From: Rodentibacter mrazii
GTDB lineage: Bacteria > Pseudomonadota > Gammaproteobacteria > Enterobacterales > Pasteurellaceae
DNA length: 64,000 nt
Direction of reading: 5' to 3'
NCBI RefSeq assembly: GCF_001998825.1
Contig: NZ_MLHG01000008.1
Span: 1-64,000 of the forward strand
Shown: positions 42,907-55,174 of the stretch, piece after piece
Layout of the letters: every line of letters starts with the position of its first letter
How positions within the stretch are numbered: position 1 is the stretch's first letter
Notes under the pieces: model-generated
Databases searched by the model: none
What the model was told of the DNA's origin: nothing
What the model saw: only the letters and a program-made list of their open reading frames with translations
Position numbers and translations under genes: made by a program

Positions 42907-43794
42907 TTATAAGTTCTTTGCAAGATTTTTAATAAATTTCTTAAAATCTTTACCTAGTTTTTCATGCCGAATACCGTATTCAACAAAAGCCTGCATATAA
43001 CCGATTTTATCGCCGCAATCAAAAGAGTTACCAGTCATGTGGAATGCTTCGACAGTTTCTTTTTCGATCAGCATATCAATTGCATCGGTTAATTGAATCT
43101 CATCACCTACACCAATTGGGGTTTTTTCTAATAAATCCCAAATTGCAGAAGAAAACACGTAACGACCTACTACAGCAAGGTTAGATGGTGCATTTTCAAT
43201 CGAAGGTTTTTCAACGATATTTTCAATTTTAGCACTTTCCCCATCTTTGAGTTCTACATTACCACAATCAACGATACCATAACTACTCACGTCTTCTTGG
43301 GCAACGGGTGCCACCATAATTTGACTAGAAAGCGTTTCATTAAAACGTTTAATCATAGCGGATAAATTTTCTTTTTTCTGATTTGCACTAAAATCGGCAA
43401 GTAATACATCAGGTAGAACAACAGCAAAAGGTTCATCTCCTACTACCGGGCGACCACATAACACAGCATGACCTAAACCTTTTGCATTACCCTGACGTAC
43501 ATGTATAAGGGTAACATCTTTAGGGCAAATAGAACGGACTTCCTCTAAAAGTTGGCGTTTTACACGTTTTTCCAACATTGTTTCAAGCTCAAAAGATGTA
43601 TCAAAGTGGTTCTCTATAGCATTTTTTGAGGAATGAGTAACGAGTACAATTTCTTTAATACCGGCAGCAACACATTCATTTACTACATATTGGATTAGTG
43701 GCTTATCTACTAATGTAAGCATTTCTTTTGGAATTGCTTTTGTAGCAGGTAACATACGAGTGCCTAAACCGGCAACTGGAATAATGACTTTCAT
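42907..43794 (-). CDS. galU: UTP-glucose-1-phosphate uridylyltransferase
   Basis: A 295-residue nucleotidyltransferase making UDP-glucose. The nucleotide loop is [22 protein letters not shown] and [10 protein letters not shown] and IVEKPS lie further on. UDP-glucose feeds LPS sugars, the galactose path and, in this organism, probably the N-glycosyltransferase at 14.7 kb. csrA is 19 bases upstream on the same strand. Confidence 0.96.
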   Translation of the reverse strand: MKVIIPVAGLGTRMLPATKAIPKEMLTLVDKPLIQYVVNECVAAGIKEIVLVTHSSKNAIENHFDTSFELETMLEKRVKRQLLEEVRSICPKDVTLIHVRQGNAKGLGHAVLCGRPVVGDEPFAVVLPDVLLADFSANQKKENLSAMIKRFNETLSSQIMVAPVAQEDVSSYGIVDCGNVELKDGESAKIENIVEKPSIENAPSNLAVVGRYVFSSAIWDLLEKTPIGVGDEIQLTDAIDMLIEKETVEAFHMTGNSFDCGDKIGYMQAFVEYGIRHEKLGKDFKKFIKNLAKNL

Positions 43795-43813
43795 ATATTA
43801 AAATCCATAATAA

Positions 43814-44005
43814 TTAAGATAAATCATTAGAAGATTCATCTTGTTTCTTTTTTATTTGTTGGTAAATCTCTTCTCGGTGAACAGATATTTCTTTAGGCGC
43901 TTGTACACCGAGCTTTACTTGGTTTCCACGTACACTTAACACTGTGATAGAAATATCATCTCCAATAAGTACACTTTCGCCAACTTTACGAGTTAAGATT
44001 AACAT
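43814..44005 (-). CDS. csrA: Carbon storage regulator CsrA
   Basis: A 63-residue dimeric RNA-binding protein that blocks ribosome access at GGA sites. The N-terminus [18 protein letters not shown] and [23 protein letters not shown] are family hallmarks; the basic R6/K7 and R44 RNA-contact positions are present. It is followed by galU and preceded by alaS, the same order as in H. influenzae. Confidence 0.97.
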   Translation of the reverse strand: MLILTRKVGESVLIGDDISITVLSVRGNQVKLGVQAPKEISVHREEIYQQIKKKQDESSNDLS

Positions 44006-44089
44006 TCTTTATCCCCTTAGTTTGCATTTATTAGATATCCCTATCTATCAAGGAAAAGTTGGCATCCCTCCAACCAAGGCTTGTACTAA

Positions 44090-46717
44090 CTACAGCTTTT
44101 CGTTTAGCCAGTTCTGTGCAATAGTTAAGGCCTGTGCCACATTCTCTGGTTGGGAACCTCCGGCCATAGCCATATCAGGGCGACCACCACCTTTACCGCC
44201 AACCTGTTGAGCCATTAAATTCACGAGTTCACCGGCTTTTATTTTAGAGGTTAAATCGTTTGTTACACCAACAACAAGGTTAACTTTTTCATCTAAAATC
44301 GATGCAAATACGATAATACCTGAACCCAGTTGATTTTTTAAGTCATCGACCATCACCCGTAGTGATTTTGTTTCGATACCATCTAATTGATGAAGGATGA
44401 CTGAAACACCGTTAATTTTGACCGCACTTTTGGCTAAATCAGAACCGGCTTGCACTGCCGCTTTCTCTTTTAAGCCTTGGAGCTCTTTTTCTAGTTTTTT
44501 TGTTTTATCCTGATATTGCTGGATTTTATCTACAAGAGTATTTACGTCGGATTTTAGTAATTCTGCGCTTTGGTTCAAAATACGTTGTTGTTTTAATATC
44601 CAATTCATCGCATTTTCACCCGTTACTGCTTCAATTCGGCGAACCCCTGCGGCAACGGCTGTTTCTACCGTAATTTTAAATAACCCTATATCACCGGTTC
44701 GTTTGGCATGAATACCACCGCATAGTTCAATGGAGAAATCTCCCATTGTTAATACCCGAACCTGATCGCCATATTTTTCACCAAACAGTGCCATTGCTCC
44801 TTTTTCTTTTGCAGCTTCAATTTCCATAATTTCTGTTTGAATTGGGAAGTTTGCCCGTATTTTTTGGTTTACAAGACGTTCTATATCGGCTAACTCCTCT
44901 TTGGTGATTGCTTCAGGGTGTGAGAAATCAAAGCGTAATGCTTTTTCTGAAACTAAAGAGCCCTTTTGTACAACATGAGTACCCAATAATTGGCGTAATG
45001 CAGCATGTAATAAGTGCGTTGCAGAATGATTAAGAGAAGTTCGATGACGGCGTTCAACATCAACAACCGCATTCACTATTTGACCAACAGAGAGTGTTCC
45101 CTGTTCTAACTCACCAATATGACCAAATACTTGACCATATTTTTGTGTATCTTTTACGTTAAAGGCGATACCTTGCGCCAGTAAATGACCACTATCACCA
45201 ATTTGCCCCCCTGATTCCGCATAGAATGGCGTATTTTCTAATATCACGATTGCGCTTTGCCCGGATGAAATTTGTTCTACCGATTTACCATCATGGAAAA
45301 GTGCGGTCACTTTTGCCAATGATTCTGATTCGGTATAGCCTTCAAATTTTGTTTCACCCTCAACACGAATGATATTATTGTAATCCACACCGAACTGACT
45401 TGCTGCTTGGGCACGGGTACGTTGTGCAGCCATTTCCCGCTCAAACCCTACTTCATCGATAGTAATGTTACGTTCGCGACATACATCAGCGGTTAAATCT
45501 AATGGGAAACCATAGGTATCATAAAGTTTGAAGGCGACTTCACCGGAAAGCACCCCGTTTTTCACTTCAGAAAGCGCGTCATCCAAAAGAGTCAAACCAC
45601 GTTCCAATGTGCGTGCAAATTGTTCTTCTTCCAAACGTAGTAATTTTTCAACATTTGCCTGTTTTTCTTTGATATCTTGGCCTGCGTCAGCCATCACTTC
45701 AATTAAAGTTGGTACAAGTTTGTAGAAGAAAGCTTCTTTTGCACCGAGTAAATGTCCATGACGCACTGCACGGCGGATAATGCGACGCAATACGTAACCG
45801 CGTCCTTCATTTGATGGGATCACACCATCAGCAATTAAGTAGGCACAAGAACGAATGTGATCTGCAATCACACGTAATGACTTATTGGTTAGATCGGTTG
45901 TACCAACAATTTCTGCCGCTTTTTTGATTAATGTTTTAAAAATATCAATATCGTAGTTTGAATTTACATGTTGCAGCACCGCAGCAATACGTTCTAAACC
46001 CATGCCGGTATCTACGGATGGACGTGGTAATTTTTCCATTGTTCCATCGGCTAAGCGATTGTATTGCATGAATACAACGTTCCAAATCTCGATATAACGA
46101 TCACCGTCTTCTTCAGGGGAACCCGGGGGGCCGCCCCAAATATGCTCACCATGATCGTAGAAAATCTCGGTACAAGGACCGCAAGGACCGGTGTCTCCCA
46201 TCGCCCAAAAATTATCTGAGGCATAAGGTGCGCCTTTGTTGTCGCCGATTCGAATAATGCGCTCTGTTGGCACGCCAACTTCTTTATTCCAAATATCGTA
46301 AGCCTCATTATCCGTTTCATAAACGGTTACCCATAATTTTTCCTTTGGTAACCCAAGCCATTGCGGAGAGGTTAAAAACTCCCATGCAAAATGAATCGCA
46401 TCTTGTTTAAAGTAATCACCAAAGCTAAAGTTCCCCAACATTTCAAAAAAAGTGTGGTGGCGGGCGGTATAACCTACATTTTCTAAATCATTATGTTTAC
46501 CGCCGGCACGTACACAACGTTGTGCGGTTGTCGCACGTTTGTAAGGGCGTTTGTCTAATCCTAGGAATACATCTTTAAATTGGTTCATTCCTGCGTTGGT
46601 AAAAAGTAGCGTTGGATCATTTTCAGGTACAAGCGAGCTACTTGCGACCACTTGGTGTCCTTTACTATGAAAGAAATTAAGGAACGATTGTCTAATTTCC
46701 GCTGTCGTTTTCATCAT
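44090..46717 (-). CDS. alaS: Alanyl-tRNA synthetase
   Basis: An 875-residue class II synthetase. The N-terminal catalytic domain begins [36 protein letters not shown] is part of motif 2. The editing domain has [11 protein letters not shown] and [10 protein letters not shown], giving its zinc-type ligands. The C-Ala domain ends [16 protein letters not shown]. Two consecutive ATG codons (46717 and 46714) make the exact start ambiguous by one residue. Length matches E. coli AlaRS (876). Confidence 0.97.
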   Translation of the reverse strand: MMKTTAEIRQSFLNFFHSKGHQVVASSSLVPENDPTLLFTNAGMNQFKDVFLGLDKRPYKRATTAQRCVRAGGKHNDLENVGYTARHHTFFEMLGNFSFGDYFKQDAIHFAWEFLTSPQWLGLPKEKLWVTVYETDNEAYDIWNKEVGVPTERIIRIGDNKGAPYASDNFWAMGDTGPCGPCTEIFYDHGEHIWGGPPGSPEEDGDRYIEIWNVVFMQYNRLADGTMEKLPRPSVDTGMGLERIAAVLQHVNSNYDIDIFKTLIKKAAEIVGTTDLTNKSLRVIADHIRSCAYLIADGVIPSNEGRGYVLRRIIRRAVRHGHLLGAKEAFFYKLVPTLIEVMADAGQDIKEKQANVEKLLRLEEEQFARTLERGLTLLDDALSEVKNGVLSGEVAFKLYDTYGFPLDLTADVCRERNITIDEVGFEREMAAQRTRAQAASQFGVDYNNIIRVEGETKFEGYTESESLAKVTALFHDGKSVEQISSGQSAIVILENTPFYAESGGQIGDSGHLLAQGIAFNVKDTQKYGQVFGHIGELEQGTLSVGQIVNAVVDVERRHRTSLNHSATHLLHAALRQLLGTHVVQKGSLVSEKALRFDFSHPEAITKEELADIERLVNQKIRANFPIQTEIMEIEAAKEKGAMALFGEKYGDQVRVLTMGDFSIELCGGIHAKRTGDIGLFKITVETAVAAGVRRIEAVTGENAMNWILKQQRILNQSAELLKSDVNTLVDKIQQYQDKTKKLEKELQGLKEKAAVQAGSDLAKSAVKINGVSVILHQLDGIETKSLRVMVDDLKNQLGSGIIVFASILDEKVNLVVGVTNDLTSKIKAGELVNLMAQQVGGKGGGRPDMAMAGGSQPENVAQALTIAQNWLNEKL

Positions 46718-46898
46718 AAACCCGTTGTAAAAGTAATTTAAAGTAAAAAATAAAACGTATTATTGTTGCATATTTTTTCAGTTTATAAAAAGGCTTTTTG
46801 CTTGTGATTATCTAATGTTGTTTGTTATTTGAGCGATTTATTGTTTTTCTTGAAGAAAAATAATCAAGCAAAATTTTCACCGAAATCTAAAAAATAAA

Positions 46899-46935
46899 AA
46901 CCGCACTTCATTACATGATATAAAGAAGTGCGGTT
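46899..46935 (-). terminator. Paired uptake-signal hairpin after uspA
   Basis: AACCGCACTTC and GAAGTGCGGTT form an 11-bp stem with a 15-base loop; on the minus strand T-rich sequence follows. It closes the uspA gene. Confidence 0.75.
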
Positions 46936-46977
46936 GAAATTTATTTATTTTTTATTTTAAAAACAAGCAAGTGCTAT

Positions 46978-47403
46978 TTAATCGTCAAGAAGTGGAACAA
47001 CTAACATATCAATTTTGATCGTGTTCATTACTTGGCGTGTTGAAGACATTAATTTACTCCAAAAGTCTTGGTGATGACCTGTAACCAATAAATCAACATC
47101 GTATTGTTCTATTGCGTCGGTAAGCACCTGCCCTAGATCGCCACTACCACTCAATTTTTCCAAAATAGGATAATCGGCTTCTTCTGCGAGTTCCAATAAT
47201 GCTTTTTGGGTTTCGCTTGAAATTCGATCTTGCATGGAATACATATTGACATCAATCAATCCGGTATAAAGATCCGAAAAGTTTACATCTACATGGATAA
47301 TTGAAAGTTTTGCATCATGGCGTTTTGCTATACCCGCTGCTTTTTTAACCAAGAATTCACTTTCATCTGAAAGATCCACTGCGACTAAAACATGTTTATA
47401 CAT
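46978..47403 (-). CDS. uspA: Universal stress protein A family
   Basis: A 141-residue UspA protein. The start at 47403 ([22 protein letters not shown]) has AAGGAG upstream and is preferred over an ATG 12 codons earlier. The C-terminal nucleotide loop is replaced by [21 protein letters not shown], lacking the classical GxGxxG, as in the non-ATP-binding UspA group. It probably aids survival in stationary phase. Confidence 0.93.
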   Translation of the reverse strand: MYKHVLVAVDLSDESEFLVKKAAGIAKRHDAKLSIIHVDVNFSDLYTGLIDVNMYSMQDRISSETQKALLELAEEADYPILEKLSGSGDLGQVLTDAIEQYDVDLLVTGHHQDFWSKLMSSTRQVMNTIKIDMLVVPLLDD

Positions 47404-47496
47404 AATCGACTCCTTATCTGATGGACTTATTTTATTCAATAGGATAGTAGCATTTCACTGCTCAAAAAAACTTGCTCTAGATCACATTTTGGGAAA

Positions 47497-48795
47497 TTAC
47501 CAGTCTTTTTTCATCAGTTTTTCAATTTCTTCGATCTCTTTTGGCACGGCTGCCGTCAAGATTTTATTGCCGTATTCCGTCATTAATAAATTATCTTCAA
47601 TGCGTACCCCAATGCCTTTATATTGTTCCGGTACATCGGCATCTTCGGATATATACAGACCGGGCTCTACCGTAATGACCATGCCAACTTCTAAAGTGCG
47701 GTTGCGTTCTTCGCCATATTCACCTACATCGTGTACATCCAGCCCGAGCCAATGACCTAATCCGTGCATATAAAATTGGCGATAGGCTTTCTGTTCAATG
47801 AGGTCCTCTACATTACCACGTAAAAGACCTAACTCAACCAAACCCTGTACTTTTATACGAATGACCTCATCATTCGCTTTTTTTATTGAATTACCCGGGA
47901 TCAATAATTCAATAGCCCGTTTTTGTGCTTTTAGGACGAGTTCATAAATGTCGCGCTGAGCTTGGGTAAATTTTCCGTTTACAGGGAATGTTCTTGTGAT
48001 ATCACCGGCATACATCGCAAATTCACAGCCGGCATCAATTAAGACTAAGTCACCATTTTTCAAAGGTTGATCGTTTTCTGTGTAGTGTAAAATACAGGCA
48101 TTATTGCCTCCGGCAACGATGGAATTATAAGAAGCAAAACGTGCACCATGACGATTAAATTCATGCAAAATTTCACTTTCAATTTCATACTCGAAGCGAT
48201 TAGGACGGGTTTCTTGCATTGCTTTGATATGAGCCAAGGCGGTAATTTGCCCGGCTTGCTGCATTAAGCGAATTTCATTGAGGGATTTAATCAGGCGCAT
48301 TTCACTAATGATAGGGCGCCAATCTAAAATTTCCGTAAAATTAACCGCACTTTCCGAAAGTAATTTGTCCTCCCATAAATGAAGCTCCGGTGCATAGTAA
48401 AGTGCGGTTAGATTTTCGGTAATTTTAGGAAAAACGGCATTAAAATCATCTATAGAATATGCCTCATTTATATTGAGTTTTTCAGGGGCCCGTTCTACGC
48501 CTAAACGACGTCCATTCCAAGTTTCAAGTAAAGGATCTCGTGGTCGAAGAAAGAGGATTGTTTTTTCGGATTGTGCTGTTTTCATCAATAGCAAGGCGGC
48601 ATTTGGTTCATTAAAACCGGTTAAATACCAAAAATAGCTGTCTTGGCGAAAAGGAAAAGTACAATCGTTGTTACGGCGTTTTTCAATTTCAGAAAACAGT
48701 AACAAAGCAGAATTAGGCTGCATTTTTTCCAAAACCTGTTTCCGGCGTTCCGCAAATTCTTGTTGAGGCAATTCAGCCATATACGCAAGATCCAT
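47497..48795 (-). CDS. pepP: Xaa-Pro aminopeptidase (aminopeptidase P)
   Basis: A 432-residue dimanganese peptidase that removes residues before proline. An N-terminal AMP_N domain (about 5-130) precedes the pita-bread domain with metal ligands in DAGCEFAMYAGDITRTFPV, HGLGHWLGLDVHDVG, EPGLY and RIEDNLL. It matches the length of E. coli PepP (441). It lies 29 bases downstream of the ygfB gene on the same strand, so the pair is one transcript. Confidence 0.95.
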   Translation of the reverse strand: MDLAYMAELPQQEFAERRKQVLEKMQPNSALLLFSEIEKRRNNDCTFPFRQDSYFWYLTGFNEPNAALLLMKTAQSEKTILFLRPRDPLLETWNGRRLGVERAPEKLNINEAYSIDDFNAVFPKITENLTALYYAPELHLWEDKLLSESAVNFTEILDWRPIISEMRLIKSLNEIRLMQQAGQITALAHIKAMQETRPNRFEYEIESEILHEFNRHGARFASYNSIVAGGNNACILHYTENDQPLKNGDLVLIDAGCEFAMYAGDITRTFPVNGKFTQAQRDIYELVLKAQKRAIELLIPGNSIKKANDEVIRIKVQGLVELGLLRGNVEDLIEQKAYRQFYMHGLGHWLGLDVHDVGEYGEERNRTLEVGMVITVEPGLYISEDADVPEQYKGIGVRIEDNLLMTEYGNKILTAAVPKEIEEIEKLMKKDW

Positions 48796-48824
48796 TTTTC
48801 TCTCCTTTTATGTGTGTTTTTTAA

Positions 48825-49373
48825 TTAGTGTAGTATTGGTTTTCCCGTGTTGGAGGCTTGATTAAATTGAGTGTAAAACAATGTTGCGATGGTTCGCACA
48901 TATTCAATAATTTCTTCAAGTGCTTCGCTCATTTCTTCTTCATCGTCGTCTTCATCATATCCTAATTGGCAAATATCATGTAAATCCTCAACGGCTTCGC
49001 CGATTTCACCTTTTTCTTTATCTAAATAAGGTTGAGCTAATCCCAAACCCAGTAAAAAATGATTTGCCCATTCAGATAAGCTGTCTGCTCGGGCGAATAC
49101 GTTTTCGTTTTCAGTTAAGCCTAATTCAAAAGAAAAACTTTCAACATCCGCTAATGTTTTGGAAATGGTTTGATAAATCTCATTGATCTGTTCTAAAAGT
49201 GCGGTCGGATAAGCGTGATTATCGTGAGTAAATTGGTAGAGTAGTGGTTGCCAACTTTGATCTTTGATACCACCACAAACTAAGCCACTTAAGAAACCGT
49301 GAAGTTCTGTTGCATTAATACCGATACCGGCAGATTTGAGTTGTTGATTAAGTTCGCTTTGAGATGTTGTCAT
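48825..49373 (-). CDS. ygfB: YgfB/YecA-like UPF0149 family protein
   Basis: A 182-residue helical protein of UPF0149. It has the conserved [12 protein letters not shown] and, near the C-terminus, a run of Asp and Glu ([18 protein letters not shown]). No activity has been assigned. ygfB upstream of pepP is the usual arrangement in gammaproteobacteria. An uptake core at about 49199 lies in the gene. Confidence 0.93.
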   Translation of the reverse strand: MTTSQSELNQQLKSAGIGINATELHGFLSGLVCGGIKDQSWQPLLYQFTHDNHAYPTALLEQINEIYQTISKTLADVESFSFELGLTENENVFARADSLSEWANHFLLGLGLAQPYLDKEKGEIGEAVEDLHDICQLGYDEDDDEEEMSEALEEIIEYVRTIATLFYTQFNQASNTGKPILH

Positions 49374-49423
49374 TATTGATTCCTGTGATAAAAATTCTTT
49401 TCAGTGTAAACCTTTATAAATAA

Positions 49424-49442
49424 AAAAGCGATCGCTTTTCCA
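49424..49442 (-). terminator. groEL terminator with GCGATCGC palindrome
   Basis: AAAAGCGATCGCTTTT at 49424-49439 is a perfect 16-bp palindrome; folded as a 6-bp stem with GATC loop it ends in T residues on the minus strand. An uptake core lies just before it. Confidence 0.55.
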
Positions 49443-49486
49443 TGATAGAAAAACGACCGCACTTTTTTATTTTGTTACAGGGGGGA

Positions 49487-51163
<1,677 letters not shown>

Positions 51164-51204
51164 TCAGCCTATTTGTTTTTGGATTGAGTAAAATCTATTC
51201 AATC

Positions 51205-51495
51205 TTATTCTACAATTGCCAAAACATCGCTTTCAGAAATGATTAACACTTCTTCACCATCGATTTTTTCGCTTTTCACACCATAACCATCATTGAAAAT
51301 CACTGTATCACCTACTTTAACATCTAGAGGTTGAACTGTGCCGTTTTCCAAAATACGACCTTTTCCCACCGCTAATACTTTTGCACGGGTGGACTTTGTC
51401 GCCGCAGAACCGGTTAATACGATACCGCCTGCTGATAAGGTTTCAATTTCTTCACGTTTGATAATCAAACGATCGTGTAATGGACGAATATTCAT
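51205..51495 (-). CDS. groS: Co-chaperonin GroES
   Basis: A 96-residue lid protein beginning [31 protein letters not shown]; the mobile loop ([18 protein letters not shown]) contacts GroEL. AGAAGGAA precedes the ATG. First gene of the groE operon. Confidence 0.98.
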   Translation of the reverse strand: MNIRPLHDRLIIKREEIETLSAGGIVLTGSAATKSTRAKVLAVGKGRILENGTVQPLDVKVGDTVIFNDGYGVKSEKIDGEEVLIISESDVLAIVE

Positions 51496-51536
51496 GATTA
51501 ATTTCCTTCTCTTAAAAAATGTGAAATTCTCACTTT

Positions 51537-51564
51537 ATATGGGAATGAAAATTTTGCTTTCAAG
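51537..51564 (-). promoter_or_regulatory. Heat-shock (sigma-32) promoter of groSL
   Basis: On the minus strand CTTGAAA (51564-51558) and TCCCATAT (51544-51537) are 13 bases apart. The sigma-32 consensus is CTTGAAA and CCCCATNT with 11-16 bases between them. No CIRCE repeat is seen. Confidence 0.85.
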
Positions 51565-51639
51565 AGGAGATTTTAAAAAATTTTAGCCCTAAAAAAACTA
51601 ATTTGAATGATGAAAATATATCTTGAAATCTCATATCAG

Positions 51640-51684
51640 AAATGTGATCTCAATCAATTTTTTTCTTGTGAAAATTTCTATAAT
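51640..51684 (+). promoter_or_regulatory. aspA promoter with FNR/CRP-like site
   Basis: A -10 TATAAT lies at 51679-51684. GTGAT-CTCA-ATCAA at 51644-51657 differs by one base from the FNR consensus; the flanking AAATGTGATCT also gives a good CRP half-site. Its centre is about 41 bases before the likely transcription start, the class II activator position. Confidence 0.75.
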
Positions 51685-51720
51685 AACCACAAATTAATCA
51701 ACTCAAGATAGGGGATCAAC

Positions 51721-53139
51721 ATGACACAATTTAGAAAAGAAGTCGATTTATTGGGTGAACGTGAAGTACCGGCAGAGGCTTATTGGGGCATCCATACATT
51801 AAGAGCGGTTGAAAATTTCAATATTTCTAATGTAACCATTTCCGATGTACCGGAATTTGTACGAGGTATGGTAATGGTAAAAAAAGCGACTGCTTTAGCG
51901 AATGGCGAATTAGGGGCAATTCCTGCGGACATCGCAAAAGCGATTGTTTCTGCCTGCGATGAGATTTTAACGACCGGCAAATGCCTCGATCAATTTCCTT
52001 CGGATGTGTATCAAGGCGGCGCAGGTACTTCTGTAAATATGAATACTAATGAAGTGGTTGCGAATCTTGCTTTGGAAAAACTAGGGCATCAAAAAGGGGA
52101 ATATCAATTTTTAGATCCAATGGATCATGTAAATGCCAGTCAATCGACTAACGATGCTTACCCTACCGGTTTTCGTATTGCCGTATATAACAGTATCTTA
52201 AAGCTCATTGATAAAATCCAATATTTACAAGACGGGTTTGAAAATAAAGCGAAAGAATTTAGTAATATACTGAAAATGGGGCGTACTCAGTTACAAGATG
52301 CCGTACCAATGACAGTGGGACAAGAATTTAAAGCTTTTGCCGTATTGCTTGAAGAAGAAGTACGCAATTTAAAACGCACTGCTGAATTGTTACTTGAAGT
52401 AAACCTCGGTGCAACGGCAATCGGTACCGGTTTAAATACGCCGCAAGGCTATGCTCCGCTTGCTGTGAAATATCTTGCCGAAGTAACTGGGTTACCTTGC
52501 GTGTTGGCTGAAAATTTAATTGAAGCCACCTCCGACTGCGGTGCTTATGTCATGGTGCATAGTTCACTAAAACGTACCGCAGTGAAACTTTCTAAAGTAT
52601 GTAATGACTTACGTTTACTTTCTTCCGGTCCGCGCGCAGGCTTAAAAGAAATCAATCTTCCTGAATTACAAGCCGGTTCTTCTATTATGCCGGCAAAAGT
52701 AAACCCTGTTGTACCTGAAGTGGTAAACCAAGTTTGCTTTAAAGTGATTGGTAATGATACTACTGTGACTTTCGCATCAGAAGCCGGTCAATTACAATTA
52801 AACGTGATGGAACCGGTAATAGGTCAAGCTATGTTTGAATCTATCGACATCTTAACCAATGCCTGTGTAAATTTACGTGATAAATGTGTTGATGGCATCA
52901 CGGTAAACAAAGAAATTTGTGAAAACTATGTCTTTAGTTCAATCGGCATTGTGACTTATTTAAACCCATTCATCGGTCATCACAATGGTGATTTAGTGGG
53001 TAAAATCTGCGCAGAAACCGGCAAAAGTGTGCGCGAGGTCGTATTAGAAAAAGGATTACTCACTGCAGAGCAGCTTGATGATATTCTCTCTGTCGAAAAC
53101 TTAATGAATCCGACTTATAAAGCGAAATTAAATAAATAG
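51721..53139 (+). CDS. aspA: Aspartate ammonia-lyase
   Basis: A 472-residue fumarase-superfamily enzyme that splits aspartate to fumarate and ammonia, feeding anaerobic fumarate respiration. The lyase signature [12 protein letters not shown] lies near residue 320, with [11 protein letters not shown] and [11 protein letters not shown] earlier. It begins [25 protein letters not shown] precedes the ATG. It is divergent from groES and controlled by an apparent FNR/CRP site. Confidence 0.97.
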   Translation: MTQFRKEVDLLGEREVPAEAYWGIHTLRAVENFNISNVTISDVPEFVRGMVMVKKATALANGELGAIPADIAKAIVSACDEILTTGKCLDQFPSDVYQGGAGTSVNMNTNEVVANLALEKLGHQKGEYQFLDPMDHVNASQSTNDAYPTGFRIAVYNSILKLIDKIQYLQDGFENKAKEFSNILKMGRTQLQDAVPMTVGQEFKAFAVLLEEEVRNLKRTAELLLEVNLGATAIGTGLNTPQGYAPLAVKYLAEVTGLPCVLAENLIEATSDCGAYVMVHSSLKRTAVKLSKVCNDLRLLSSGPRAGLKEINLPELQAGSSIMPAKVNPVVPEVVNQVCFKVIGNDTTVTFASEAGQLQLNVMEPVIGQAMFESIDILTNACVNLRDKCVDGITVNKEICENYVFSSIGIVTYLNPFIGHHNGDLVGKICAETGKSVREVVLEKGLLTAEQLDDILSVENLMNPTYKAKLNK

Positions 53140-53159
53140 TTTCATAAGTTAAGCGAACC

Positions 53160-53192
53160 AAGAGTGCGGTCAAGATTTTTGACCGCACTCTT
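53160..53192 (+). terminator. aspA terminator: uptake-like pair with matching substitutions
   Basis: A perfect 14-bp stem, AAGAGTGCGGTCAA and its complement. Both arms read GAGTGCGGT in place of AAGTGCGGT, so the stem is kept but neither arm is a perfect core. Confidence 0.85.
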
Positions 53193-53333
53193 TTATTGCT
53201 AAAAAACAACGGTAGTTTGTGGTGGTTTTGCCAAACCTAATATTTGTAGGAACACTGTGTTAAACGTAGGTGATTAATTTATTCGAGATAAGTATTCTGT
53301 AATTTTAGTCAGAATATTCTAACGAAAAGAAAA

Positions 53334-53355
53334 AACCGCACTCAAAAGTGCGGTT
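53334..53355 (-). terminator. pckA terminator
   Basis: AACCGCACT and AGTGCGGTT form a 9-bp stem around CAAA; on the minus strand it leads into TTTTTTC. One arm (AAGTGCGGT at 53346-53354) is an exact core. Confidence 0.85.
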
Positions 53356-53376
53356 GATTATTTAGATATTTTTTGA

Positions 53377-54993
53377 TTACGCTTCAGGACCTGCTGAGAT
53401 TAATGCTTTACCTTCAGCATTGGTTGCATATTTTTCGAAGTTTTTCACAAAACGACCCGCTAAATCTTTTGCTTTTGCTTCCCATTGAGCTTTATCTGCA
53501 TAGGTATCACGCGGATCTAAAATCGCAGAATCGACGCCCGGCAACGATTTTGGAATCGTTAAGTTAAAGATTGGTAATTTACCCATTTCCGCTTTTTCGA
53601 TTGAACCGTCTAAGATCGCATCAATAATACCACGGGTATCTTTGATAGAGATACGTTTACCCGTGCCGTTCCAACCGGTATTGACTAAATAGGCTTCTGC
53701 ACCGGCCGCTTTCATTCGTTTTACTAAAACTTCGGCATATTGTGTTGGGTGAAGAGTTAAGAATGCTGCACCAAAACAGGCAGAGAAGGTTGGTGTCGGC
53801 TCGGTAATGCCTCGTTCCGTACCTGCCAATTTTGCCGTGAAACCAGATAAGAAATAATATTTGGTTTGTTCCGGTGTTAATTTAGAAACCGGTGGTAAAA
53901 CACCAAAAGCATCAGCCGTTAAGAAAATAACTTTGGTTGCATGACCCGCACGGGAAACCGGTTTGACAATGTTGTCGATATGATAGATCGGGTAAGATAC
54001 ACGTGTATTCTCGGTTTTTGAAGCGTCATCAAAATCAATGGAGCCGTCTGCACGTACAACAACGTTTTCTAATAATGCATCACGACGGATTGCTCGATAA
54101 ATATCCGGTTCATTTTCTTCAGAAAGATGAATGGTTTTGGCGTAACATCCCCCTTCAAAGTTGAAGACGCCTACATCATCCCAACCGTGTTCATCGTCAC
54201 CGATTAATTCACGTTTCGGATCGGTAGAGAGCGTGGTTTTACCGGTACCGGATAGACCGAAGAAAATAGCGACATCACCGTCTTTACCAACATTTGCAGA
54301 GCAGTGCATTGCCCCTACACCTTTTAACGGAAGGAAGTAGTTCATCATGGAGAACATACCTTTTTTCATTTCACCACCGTACCAAGTACCACCGATTAAT
54401 TGAATTCCTTCAGTTAAGTTGAACGCAACAAAATTTTCAGAATTTAAACCTTGTTCTTTCCAGTTTGGATTTGTTACTTTTGAACCGTTCATCACGACAA
54501 AGTCAGGTTCAAAGTCTTTTAGTTGTTCTTCCGTTGGACGAATGAACATATTTTTCACAAAGTGCGCCTGCCATGCTACTTCAGTCACAATACGGACGGC
54601 AATGCGATCTTTTTCGCTTGCTCCGCAGAAACCATCAACGACAAATAAACGTTTACGGGATAATTGATTGGTTACCAACTCTTTAAGACTTTGCCAAGTG
54701 GCTTGATTCATTGGTTTATTGTCGTTTTTAGCAGCATCAGATGTCCACCAAACGGTATCTTTGGTTTTTTCATCTAAAACAATATATTTATCTTTCGGGG
54801 AACGACCGGTAAAGATACCGGTATCAACGGCTACGGCGCCGGTATCGGTTAATGTCCCTTTTTCAAAACCCTCCAATCCGGGTTTGGTTTCTTCCTCAAA
54901 TAATTGCTCGTAGCTTGGGTTATAGACAACTTCTTTTACGTCATAAATACCAAGGGTTTCAAGCGCTTTAATTACTTTGTTTAAGTCTGTCAT
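53377..54993 (-). CDS. pckA: Phosphoenolpyruvate carboxykinase (ATP)
   Basis: A 538-residue enzyme. The kinase loop is [11 protein letters not shown] and [11 protein letters not shown] with EHGWDD nearby; [11 protein letters not shown] and RSPKDKYIV are conserved substrate segments. In Pasteurellaceae it often runs in the carboxylating direction under high CO2, making oxaloacetate toward fumarate; this fits its place beside aspA. A CRP-like site is found upstream. AGGTG precedes the start. Confidence 0.97.
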   Translation of the reverse strand: MTDLNKVIKALETLGIYDVKEVVYNPSYEQLFEEETKPGLEGFEKGTLTDTGAVAVDTGIFTGRSPKDKYIVLDEKTKDTVWWTSDAAKNDNKPMNQATWQSLKELVTNQLSRKRLFVVDGFCGASEKDRIAVRIVTEVAWQAHFVKNMFIRPTEEQLKDFEPDFVVMNGSKVTNPNWKEQGLNSENFVAFNLTEGIQLIGGTWYGGEMKKGMFSMMNYFLPLKGVGAMHCSANVGKDGDVAIFFGLSGTGKTTLSTDPKRELIGDDEHGWDDVGVFNFEGGCYAKTIHLSEENEPDIYRAIRRDALLENVVVRADGSIDFDDASKTENTRVSYPIYHIDNIVKPVSRAGHATKVIFLTADAFGVLPPVSKLTPEQTKYYFLSGFTAKLAGTERGITEPTPTFSACFGAAFLTLHPTQYAEVLVKRMKAAGAEAYLVNTGWNGTGKRISIKDTRGIIDAILDGSIEKAEMGKLPIFNLTIPKSLPGVDSAILDPRDTYADKAQWEAKAKDLAGRFVKNFEKYATNAEGKALISAGPEA

Positions 54994-55058
54994 AAGTCAC
55001 CTCTGTATAAAAGATTAAAATTTAGCTACGCGCTATTTTAAAGAAAGTAAATCAGAAA

Positions 55059-55080
55059 AAATGTTAACTTGATCTCATTT
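55059..55080 (-). promoter_or_regulatory. CRP-like site upstream of pckA
   Basis: On the minus strand the 22-bp site reads AAATGAGATCA then AGTTAACATTT. It matches 18 of 22 positions of the symmetrical CRP consensus, about 66 bases upstream of the start codon. cyaA, which makes the cAMP ligand, is also in this window. Confidence 0.65.
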
Positions 55081-55141
55081 TTGAAAATTCACATTAATTT
55101 CTACCTATTTAGAGTTGGTTTGACGGACGAAATGAAAAAAT

Positions 55142-55163
55142 AAGGGGAATATTACATTCCCCT
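55142..55163 (-). terminator. tex terminator
   Basis: AGGGGAAT and ATTCCCCT pair with a short loop; on the minus strand the stem leads into TTATTTTTTC. Confidence 0.8.
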
Positions 55164-55174
55164 ATAAATATCGA

